DNA of 64,000 bases from Chrysomallon squamiferum (Eukaryota; Mollusca; Gastropoda; Neomphalida; Peltospiridae). Numbering within the stretch: the stretch's first letter is position 1; each line of letters starts with the position of its first letter. Shown piece by piece: positions 39,682-50,228 of this stretch. The notes below the pieces were generated by a model. It had not been told where the DNA came from, made no database searches, and saw only the letters and a program-made list of their open reading frames with translations. A program made the position numbers and the translations under genes. Location of the stretch: positions 4,953,565-5,017,564 of the forward strand of contig CM022671.1 in assembly GCA_012295275.1 (NCBI GenBank). Reading direction: 5' to 3'.

Positions 39682-40589
39682 CATCATTTTATGCTGTAAA
39701 AATAAATGTTTAATATAATCTTTCAAAGGAGTAAGGACAGTCAGAAAACATATTAGTAAACAAATTTATTTGAATTGTACAAAGATATTTAGATGAAACT
39801 GTTTTATGAAACTGACTATACATGAGGTATAAAGCATAATTATATGAGGAAAAAGCATTTACTTAAAAAAAGCCTATATAAATATACAGTGGGTGTATTA
39901 TTTATATATTCAATCAAAAAAGTGTCTCTATGTAAAAAAAAAAAAAAAAAATTACTTTCTATCTTTTTTGAAGTAATAATAATGATAGAAAAGTTTATAT
40001 CTTTTTATAAAACTGTACCTTCAGGTAGGAGAAAATTCCTCCATTTTCCAGTTCCTCAACTTTCTTTTTACGTAGAATTTCAGCATAAGCGTCTGGATTT
40101 TTCTCCAGATAACTAATCAAATCCTGCAAGTACTCAATCTGATGAGATTTTTTCATTTTCATATCTTAAAACTTTTCCAAAATACATTAAAATAGTCTTT
40201 TAAAGAAATTGGCTCAATCTGTAAAAATTATTAAAAAAAAAAATTTGGATTTTTTAATATATTTATTTTGTTGAAATTCTTAACGTTTCAACATGATCAC
40301 CATCATTGTGGTTTAGCTGAAAATCAGCTTTATAATATATTTCTTGAACATATTGTATCCACAATGACAAAGACCATGTCAAAAATATATATATATGGAT
40401 CTGTATATAAATGGAAATGTGGTAAACTTTGACTATTTTTACCTCCAAAGCTTTCTGTGTGGCTTTCTCTGACTGTTCTTCGATCTCCTCTTTTGTCAGC
40501 TGACAGCAGTAAGTGTGGTGCATGTCAGCTGGTTCATCAAATTCATCATACGTTTCCACCAAGGGTGATGCAGGTATACTGGAATCCAT
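35998..40589 (-). CDS. Proline-rich protein with RSPGGTP motif, PRR11/MTFR-like, 7 coding exons
   Basis: Coding exons in transcript order on the minus strand: 40589-40443, 40138-40019, 39513-39390, 38351-37963, 37299-37256, 36922-36812, 36181-35998. All introns are GT-AG and phases agree, giving 372 aa and a TGA at 35998-36000. An in-frame TAA lies just upstream of the ATG, in an exon whose acceptor is at 40611-40612, so there is a further 5' UTR exon. Visible parts: an acidic N-terminus (about 1-50), probable helices (50-130, with YLQDLISYLEKNPDAY near 52), a basic segment (RRFSSRLAKKRK, about 134-145), a Ser-rich region, a run of seven prolines near 230, then RSPGGTP at about 311-317 followed by HKALISVMKNKF and TPSP. 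Poly-proline, then SPGGTP, then a KxKF block is the order I know from PRR11, and MTFR proteins share part of it. N-terminal similarity to either family is not evident. The exon structure is secure; the family call is tentative and no function is asserted. Confidence 0.85.
36182..36333. repeat. 18-bp minisatellite abutting the last exon of the PRR11-like gene
   Basis: About eight tandem units like GAAATCAAAGATTATATT, with small variations. The array runs up to the acceptor of the last coding exon, so on the minus strand it forms the branch-point and pyrimidine region. The unit next to the exon carries the CAG that is used. Confidence 0.9.
37310..37480. repeat. Direct repeat of about 120 bp, two diverged copies
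   Basis: GTAAATACAGAAATAAGCAA and GTAAATATAGAAATAAACAA begin two similar blocks within an intron of the PRR11-like gene. Confidence 0.6.
38870..39230. repeat. Diverged tandem repeat in the third intron of the PRR11-like gene
   Basis: Three to four degenerate units of roughly 100 bp share TGAATACTA, TTTTTAACCC and ACAATTATATTAA. They lie between the 38.35 kb and 39.39 kb exons. Confidence 0.6.
39347..39377. repeat. Poly-A run beside the third coding exon of the PRR11-like gene
   Basis: An uninterrupted A run lies just downstream (minus strand) of the donor at 39389-39388. Confidence 0.9.
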
Positions 40590-40664
40590 TATTTAACAGT
40601 TCATCACCTGCTACAAATAGAGATATATAAATATTTGTTTTTAAATAATAATAATAATAAATAA

Positions 40665-40696
<32 letters not shown>

Positions 40697-42067
40697 ATAC
40701 AAAAAGGAGAAATAAAATCATACACTACAAACACTATTAGTGATTTGTGATTGTCTAAATTTTTATAATTAAAACTGATTTATTTATTTATTACTTCTTT
40801 TAAATTTATATATGGTGTGCAAGGTTTTTTTTATATTTTGTCAAACATACAGCACATCACCACACTACTGCTTTGTAGCCATCCAAAGATCAAAGCTTGG
40901 AGAGGCAAATGTGTAATAACTGGCTTCTTTTGATGAAACACATTTTAAAGTTTTAAGGTGAAACTGTAACAATGCCATTAGTTTTCATTTCAGATGATCT
41001 CCCAGATTGTTCATCATTTGTATGTGTTTCTGCATTCATTTATAGAAGTAATCCACTTTTCTAACTGAAATGCAGCTCAGTTTCAATGCAGAACCAATTT
41101 TGTGAATGCCACCAAGTTCTGAAGAAACCCACCAAAAAAAAAAAAATGTCCATTTATTTAACAGGGAAGAGCACAGCAAATCAGAAAGTAGAGTAATCAG
41201 GAAAAACATCAGTTAAATCTTGGCATACACACAGTAGAAGACTCTGAGGAATTATTCACTTACTATGAATCCACATTCATTCTAAAAAATGTTACAAAAC
41301 TAAAGTACTGAATACAGATATAACTGAGATAAAAAAATAATAATAATAATAATTTTTATAAGAATTTTTTTCTCTTATATGTGCCACTTGGATAACACTT
41401 GTATAAATAATTAGCAGAACAAAAATTAAATTTATCACTGACTACCCTCTGGCTACTATTAGCATAATAAAAATAATTATACAATTTATAGTACTGAATA
41501 CTGATGATTAGAAACAGACTAGCAATTTATTATTATTATGATAATATAAATCCAACTTCCTAGCAACTTTAAACACCACCACTGTTTATAAATAAAATAA
41601 AATACTGCAAAGAATTTGCTTGGAATAAAAAATTTAATAATAACAATAATTCGGGACCGATTCCCAGATTTATTTTTGGAAATGCTAAACTTTTATCAGT
41701 GTTGGTTTAATACTAATAGCTTTCTTTCATTATCGTATCCCGAAATATTTATAACTGTGCAAGTATTTAAATTAGATGAATAAAGAATAACGTTTCAATT
41801 TAAATTAACTTTAAAAAATACAGTTAGTTCCAGTACTTAAAAACTTTCAAAATTTCCGCCTAGATTTCTCGATTCATTTCGACAGGTTTCAAAAACTGTT
41901 CTAACAAAAAATATACGAAACGAACTTAAAATATATTATATTATCAATATTATTTTTATGATTATAAAAAAATAATTTATAGTGATAGGCAAAATAATGT
42001 CATTGTGTATGTTAATTAGAAATATATGTGTTGCCAGTGTTTGCAATGGAAAGTTAATATCCACACT

Positions 42068-42069
<2 letters not shown>

Positions 42070-42100
<31 letters not shown>
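42070..42100. repeat. Poly-A run
   Basis: About 31 A residues, left of the bidirectional promoter. Confidence 0.95.
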
Positions 42101-42102
<2 letters not shown>

Positions 42103-42259
42103 GTTTAAAAATGAAATGAAATTGGAAATGTTCATGTTAAATTACATATGATCTTGAGCATGCATATACACATTATCACTAAGAGAAAGGATTCTTACTT
42201 TAATAATTATATACTATCAGGGTTATATTTTTTTAATCGAAACACAAGGATTACAAATT

Positions 42260-42480
42260 TTTTCGGTGCATTTTACTGAAATTATTTCGTGAAATCTCAT
42301 AGAACGAGTTTTACATTTGCGCATGCCATTGACATCCGGGTTCTGTGCACCTGACTTCTGGTCGCCATTTTGCAGCGATAGGTGCGATCAAGGATCGCAT
42401 TTCCCTGCGTTAGAAGAGTTAAAAAATATTGTTTACGGGAGTAATATCGCTCCCGTATTTACAGAGTTAGTCTTTTAAAC
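42260..42480. promoter_or_regulatory. Probable bidirectional promoter of RNF10 and the PRR11-like gene
   Basis: The block is clearly richer in G, C and CpG than the AT-rich DNA on both sides. It holds an NRF1-like TGCGCATGCC (42318-42327) and a YY1-like CGCCATTTTG (42363-42372), followed by TGCAGCGATAGGTGCGATC. No TATA box is seen. RNF10 exon 1 starts just to the right. The minus-strand gene begins to the left with its first coding exon at 40.6 kb and an untranslated exon still further upstream. The exact start sites cannot be read from the sequence. Confidence 0.6.
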
Positions 42481-42557
42481 AAATTTTTTCCAAATTCCAT
42501 AATTTCTGGCTTAATAATTGTAGTATTTTTCCTTTTTTGTTGTTGCAACATGGAGTT

Positions 42558-42728
42558 ATGAAGAAAATGAAGTCTCAAAGTTTAAAGTCTGTTTTATCTG
42601 CTGAGCAGAAAAGAACATCTTGTTCTTTTGAAATATTTGTTGATGCTAGAAGAAGGAGTTGTCACAATGGACAAAAAGTCTCGTCAGTCGTCAGTGCAGC
42701 CAAAGAGTGGCGCATCGTCGGATGCTAA
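42558..42728 (+). CDS. Upstream ORF overlapping the RNF10 start
   Basis: A 56-codon ATG ORF lies wholly inside RNF10 exon 1, in another frame. It starts 85 bases before the first in-frame RNF10 ATG and ends at a TAA (42726-42728), beyond both candidate starts. A second, tiny upstream ORF (ATG at 42550, Met-Glu-Leu-stop) overlaps its beginning. Ribosomes translating the longer one would bypass the RNF10 start, so it could damp RNF10 translation. Whether the mRNA begins upstream of it is inferred from the promoter position; the peptide itself resembles nothing I know. Confidence 0.4.
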   Translation: MKKMKSQSLKSVLSAEQKRTSCSFEIFVDARRRSCHNGQKVSSVVSAAKEWRIVGC

Positions 42729-45700
42729 AAAAAATGGTAGGTTCTAAGGTTGTTAGGGGAAACTTTGCTACTGCAACCCCCCCACCCCAATGGCCACAGT
42801 AATTAACGATAATGGTACAGTTATTCTTTCAGCGTCTGTAACAATTCAGTGTAATTCAGATAAAGTAATAGCATGAACACATGATGAATGAAAAGTCATT
42901 CGACTTATTCACTGATTCAGTAATTGGTTTTCGATGTTCGATAAAATTAACTAGGTAAGTTATCTCTCAACAGGCGAATTTGCTGTAAATCGGATTTCTT
43001 GTTGCAAAATGGCTGTGCAAAAATAAAGGACTCAGTTTTTAAAATAAATTAATGTGTGAAATGTTATCATTTAGTGTATTGTTTAATTTAAATAATTTGT
43101 ACCGACTGTAACATTCATTGGGAGTATTTTTGGTTTTGTTTTGACTTTTAGCTTATTAATATGATCAATAGGTTTTGCCTAGGAGGCAGTACAAAAAAGT
43201 TAATTGGTATATTGTTCAAATTATTTAATGTAATATAAGAACATTTCCATGGCATAGAAAAGGTGAAGTTAATATTTTGAAACCTCTACTACAAGTGGGA
43301 GCATCATCATGCTCACAGAAATCTGGCTGCACTTCTCTCACAACATTCATATTATTCTCAGTGCTTGAATGTCTCTGCTGGAATATCACAATACTTCTTT
43401 TTCTGCATCCTCTTTTGTCATCAGTGAAAATCCGTACCTAGCTTCCTGATGTAGCAGGTATAGCTGAATTTGGAGACACCCTCTGTTGTTAATTGACAAT
43501 GCCAGCTTGGCATCATTGTTGGTACTGATGCAGTGGAAGTGAACAGAGATCAGTGGCTGGCTGCATTGTTTCAGTACAGATCAGTAGGACTATCAGTTGG
43601 TCACATGAAGACTGTGGCACATGTGATCATCCAGCAGAAAATCGTACTTTGTGTTCTTTTTAGTAGTGAATAGTTCTCCAGATGTTTTGGGGAAAATGCC
43701 ATTGAATGGCAAGTGTGTTCTTTGTAAAATTTTCCATGGCATTTTTCATACACTTTGTTTCTGTACAAGTTTGTTTAAAAAAAAATATATGTATATATTT
43801 TTGACAGATTGTATTAAAATAGACATACCTGATAAACAGTGATAATTTCAAAGCTGTTATTAAACTACATAAAAACACTGCATGTAGATTGGAAACCAGT
43901 TTTTACCAGTGAGAGGTTCTTACACATCAAACAAAATATTTAATTAGAAAAGTCGCATGAATGAACCTCTGTTACAGTGAAATTAAAACAAATTAAAACT
44001 TTCATTACGAACATAAAATAAAAATACAGAATGTACAATTAGAGGCCCTGTAACAGAGTGCAAAGCAGTGTTTTATATTTACTCACCAACTGGTTAGTGA
44101 ATGAAAAAAAAATAAAGCCTGTAGCAAAATTGAGTTTGTTACTTGCCAAAAGTCCAAAGCATCAATTATTTTGTTTCTCATTCTTTCTAAACTGATTTTT
44201 AATTGTATTACACAATTCTGACAAATACACGGACAACTACAGTTGCCAGAACTAGGACATAGTTTATTTATTTTTGTTAATGGTATCTATGCTGTCATTG
44301 CTAATAAAATTTTCGAGTGATTTTTGTTTATTTATAATAATCCTGCCGTGTAATATTTAGCTCACCTTTGGGAGCAAACAAACTGGTTATGAAGTTGTGA
44401 AAGCTCTTTTATATAAAGCATTCAGAACAACTCAGTTGTCAAATCAGCTGATGAGCTCCAAATGTGATATTCAACTATATGTCAATTTGCAAACTATGCA
44501 AAATACAGAAGTGTGTGTTTGCAGTTTTAACCATCAGTACATGTCTGACAGTCTCATTCTGAAAAAATAATCTAAGACTCCAAAAGATTAGTGTTTTGCA
44601 AATTTAAATCACCTTTTAAAATTGCCCTTTTGAAACATGATTAGCCCTGAAGGGTTTGGTCACCTCTGACATGTTTATGATAAGTCGTCTGCCACTGAAA
44701 TCTCAAAAAAAAACCCACATAATTTAACATGAACTTTTTTCTTCTGCACGTCTTCCCTCAATCAGCAGTTTGCTTGTGACAAATACTAAGAGATATGTTT
44801 TCAGTGCTGATAATTAAATATAAATGAAAAGAAATTATGGCATATTAAGACAGAAAAAGTTATTGCACTTTGAAAAAGGTACCCCTAGCATTTTAATCTC
44901 CAACTTTATAAAAAGTTTTTTCATATGTGTTTATTGCATAATATAAATGCCAATTCATTAGTCATCTGCTGTCAAAATCTTAATTTTTATTTTTTTAAAT
45001 TTTGTTTTATATATTTTGTTATTACTACCTATTTTCAACCATAATCACATCTGCCGATACAAGCAATGTATTTGACATTTCCTCATACTTCTGCCTCTGT
45101 TGGATAATTGACCAGAGGGTTTTTTTTCTGTGTAACAATTTCTGCTTTCAGATTAAAATCACCACTGTTACTGAGTGACAACTTCTATAATACAGTAGCA
45201 GTTTCAAATTTAAAACAATTCAGTTGTCATGATCATTATTATTTACATTTCAATCCTTCATGTTATTATTTTTCTATCATCTGAGTTTGTTGCAAAATAA
45301 AACCTATAGTCAGCTGTTTATGATAAATGAGTTGATACTGACTTTTGTATTAAACGTTAAGTTGTCTTTTTTCTGTTCATTTTGGTTTGGTTTTGTTTTG
45401 TTGCTCATTTTATGTGCATTACATCTTGTTCCTGCTTCTGCATTACATCCGTTTCTTTCATTTTCTGTTGGATGTTTGACAGATAAACTCGTGCATGAAA
45501 ACTAACAGAGGTTTTTCTTCTGTGTGAAATAATTTTTAAGTTAAAAATTCTACATTTTACACCAATTTTTTCCTTCAGATTAAAATCACCATTGTCTTCA
45601 ATGGCATAATCTCCTCCATTATTTCTTGTTATATCACTTTCTGTTGGATGTTTGACAGATAAACTCGTGCATGAAAACTAACAGAGGTTTTTCTTCTGTA

Positions 45701-48700
45701 TGAAACAATTTTTAAGGTAAAAATTTTACATCTCACAACAATTTTTGCCTTCAGATTAAAATCACCACCATCCAGTGAGACTTTAAATTTGAACATTATC
45801 AAAAGTTAAGGGGATATGCTCAGCAAAAAATGACAAAATTTGAAACTTAAAAAAATTGTTCCTGAGATTTTGAAATGACCATTTACAAAGATTATTCAGC
45901 TTTCTATTCAAGCAAGTTAATAAGTTCAAATGAACTTTATTATTTTCTGAGTTACCTGTCACTGAAATTTACACAATCTAGTCAGATTCTGCATTTATTT
46001 CTGAGTTTTATTTTCAATACAAGTTTTTCAAAACCTCCATGAAATTTGAGATTCTGGATATCATTGGAAAGCTCCACTTTCGCAGTGGGAACAATGTTCT
46101 AAAAATGGATACAAACTATCAAAATACTCCTTCATTTAATGTTTCCTCTCCTTCTGAGAATATGAGAGAAAAATTAAGATAGTGTTGCCTATCGATTGGT
46201 CATATGATGTCACATGACTTGTTTCAGCATTCTGATTGATTATCAGTATTTCTGGAGACATTGTTTACATCCATTCATTGATTTTCTTCCCCATGCATAG
46301 TGTTGAGATATAACTTCAAAATCATGGAGACTTATCGTGGATAGACCAGTTCAAAACATAAATTTAGGAAGTGGAAGCTATATCGCAAACAACAATTAGT
46401 CTGCACAAAAAACATTGAAGAAAACATGAGCGACTACTGAAACAAGCAAGGTCATTGAGGAAATGGAATCGGTGGCTACAGAAGATCAGCCAGCACCAGG
46501 ACTTCCCCTTCATCAGCTTTCAAAAGAAAATTGGAACATGTTTTGTAAATCAAAGATGAAGATCCAGATCCAGATCATTGTCATTTGTTACTGATGACAG
46601 CTGTCTTTTTGTGCAGTTGACATGTCTTGTCTGAAAAAAACATGTTGAAAATTCAGACTCCTCATGTAATGGATCATTACCTTTTGTCACTATCAGACCA
46701 AGAACTACATCATGATCATTGTCCAAAGAGTCTTTCCAGAGGGTGTTTTTTTTTTTTTTTTTTTTTTTCCCAGCAACCATGCTGAAAATGTGGGAACACC
46801 ACTGTCAAAGGAAGTTGGGCAATTTAAGCCAGTCCACATTTGACTTGGTGATGAAAATCTGTTTTGTTGATGTCTGATAGGGAAAACCAAAAGACACTTT
46901 GAGGGAAAATTAAGAGTGGACAGTGGGGTGACAGTGAGTGAATTTAATGGAGTCTGTGACAAAAAAAGTGTTAGCAATATAGCAGCAGCACTGGGTTTAC
47001 AAAAGTGGGTGGAGCTGCTTTGAAACTTTGATTCAAAGGATTCTGAACAAATCCACATGATAGAAAGAAAATATCTTGTAATCCAAAAAAGACATGGAAC
47101 TGTCACTTTCTAGAAATACCTGCCAATGATGAACCCCAGCAGTTTGGTTTGGGTGGGAGAGGTTCATGAAATTGGGTACTAAAATGCAAAAAAAAAAAAG
47201 TACCATTTGTTATAAAACAAATAACCAGGTACTAGTATTTTATAGTAACAAATGCAGATTGTTTCCACCAAGTTTCAATTCTATAACATAAAAAAAATCA
47301 TGAGTTTGGTTTTTTGCCTAGCTTGTCCCCTTAAATGAAAAATGTGCAGCTAGTTCACTATATTGAAACATGAAATCCAGACGAGATGATTCTTTATTAA
47401 TTAATTAAATATTTATTAATATGAAATGTTGCTGTAACCTTGAAACTTTCCCAACATGATTTGTATATATCATGCTAAGAGAAGTATTTATTACAGCTAA
47501 TGGTTTAGTAGAAAAAAAGAAAAAAAAATTCGGGCATGTCACCTCTTTTATATTACAGTAGTGATTTAAAATTTAAAACTGTCCAGCCATCATGGTCCAT
47601 TGTTATTTACATTTTTTTTTCTCTCCCCATCTGAGCATACAGGAAAATAAAATCTTTAGTCATATTAATGATAAAATGGGATGATACAAATTCCTGTATT
47701 AAACATCAATCTGTCTTCTTTCTGTTACATTTTGGGTTGTATTTGTTCCTCATTTAACCTTATTCCTTTTTTTTCTGTCAGATGTTTGACAGATAAACTC
47801 GTGCATGAAAACTAACAGAGGTTTTTCTTCTGTGTTGCAATTTCTAAGTTACAAATTTTATATTTCTTAATGGTTGCTGCTTTCAGATTAAAATCACCAC
47901 CATCCTCCAGTAAGAATTTAAATTTCAACATTATGATTATCAAAATTCCACTTAAGATAAAGTGAAAAATATACAAATGGCCTAACGCCAGTAACATTAA
48001 TCCAGATAAAATTATTCTATTCTTTATAATTCTGTGGTATTTTATCAGTTTAACTGTTGATACAAGATACACCAGACTCCAGTGTATTACAAATCAAATT
48101 TTGCTAGTAATCTGGAACCATGAGGTGTTACTGGATTTTATTATTATTATTTTTTTTTTTTTTTGTTGTTGTTGTTGCATTGTTTGCTGCTGCTGCTGTA
48201 AAATGAAATTAAATAAATCCTGTGTGAAATCTACTAGAGGTTTTTCTTTGTTGGACATGTCCTCTTTTCTGATCTTCATTATATTTGCAGCAGATGTGAT
48301 TACCAATGTCATTTTCACCAAGTTATTAAAATAACAATGTTACAGTGTCTAAAACAACAATATGAATAGTCCAATGCTACTGATACAGTTGAATGTGAAT
48401 TTCACTGTTTGATGTCACTATTCTCATTTGTAATTATTACTGAACCATATCTCTGGGAGTGTTGTCCCATGCCATTTTCATCCATCTACAATTTCAATAA
48501 CTGGATACTTTAAGTTTACCAGTTTTGTAAATGATTTGATGTCTTCTGCCATCCACTTTTCTGTCTTGTTGCATTTGAATGGCTTGTTAAAGCAAACATC
48601 CAATGGCTGTAAGAAAAACATTGTTTGCATAGGAATTTCTGCTTCATGTGTGTTCATTTGTCTTGTTTTCTTTTTAATGTTGCCAATTAAATGGTGCCAA

Positions 48701-50185
48701 AACATACCCAACAAGTAGTTTTCTTAAAAAGACCCCAGGTCTGTCATCTTGCATGTATTTCAGGCACTGGTTCAGCTTGTAAAATTCAGTAAACATTTTT
48801 TTAAAGTTATAAATTATTATTTAAAGATACAAATGAATATAAATCTGATGTTGATTGTTTTTTCCCCTCTTCTTGGAATCAGATGCAAGTCAGCATCTCT
48901 GTCCTTTCCCCCCCCCCCATAATATTTTGATGCTTCTAAGCTAAAAGATAAAATTTGCATAGTTCAGGCTTGTTTTATAAATATAGATACAGTGATTTCC
49001 TTGAACACTGCTTTGGCCGTGTAACTTATTTTCTTGCATTTCTTGCTAATGTATATGTGTATATCAAAAAGCTTGTAAGCGGTTCATTTAATTCTCAAAC
49101 ATTTTTATTTACAAACTCTGTCATTAGAAATTGAATTTTTTTTTTAATACCAAAATTCACAATGTAGAATTGGAAACATCAGTAAAATATCTTTTTAAAA
49201 TGCTGTGGTCGTTTCCTTAGGTACAGGGGTGGATTTTTTTTTTTTAGATACTAACAGCCCAAATAGATTTGCTAAGTATGGAAGGAGGGAAACACCAGGC
49301 CGGGGACGAGACACTCATGATACTGGTCGACGCCCTACACCCCAGAAGTCCAGAGCTTTCGGGGATAAGAGGCCACGATCAAGAGGCTATTTTAATGATC
49401 GACAAAGAGAAGAGGTAAAGTGCTTTTGGATATTTCAGTTGTTGAAAGATAAAGTTAATGATTTGTTTTATATTGCTTATTGCTTGATTTGGTTGGGCTG
49501 TTTATATATTTTTTTTATTTTTTTTGGAGGATGAGTTGGGAATTGTTTTTGTTTTTTTTTTTTTTCAAGTAAATAATATATATGTGGATACAAGAAATAT
49601 AAAATATTTATGTCACACTACTTTTATAATCACAGTCTTAATGGATGCCATCTGGTATTTTGGTCCAAGTTTACTAAAGGGAGATGATGAGAACATAATT
49701 AAAATAAAGGGACATGATTAGGAAATGAAGGGATATTTCACAACATCCTGAAATAATTGTATGTCAGCATGGATGTTCCTTCATTTCTTCTTCTACAGTG
49801 AAACTTGAAATGAAATACAACAAAAATAATAAAACTAATTTTTGTAATTAATTCTTAAGATGATTGTTATATTGAAATGGAAGTTGATTATATTGAAATG
49901 GAAGTTGAAAAGTTAAGTTATTTTTTTTTCTAAACATTTATTGTTGTTGCTAAATGATATCATGAATTAAACCTCATATTTACTATGTAAATATTATTTA
50001 AGATCATTTATATGTTTAGTTATATACCAGTCATAAAAAGTATATATTAATCACCAAGTTACCTCTGTGTATGTGTGTACTCGTCTTAAAAATGTGAATT
50101 TCATTATTAACATTAACTAAATTATTTTTAACTTTTCTAAAAAAAAAAAAAAAAATTTTTTTTTTATGTTTATGTTTATGTTTAT

Positions 50186-50228
<43 letters not shown>

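Noticed and set aside
49205-49534. 109-codon single-exon gene at 49.2 kb
   Set aside because: Its middle is RNF10 exon 2; the ends are intron on both sides.
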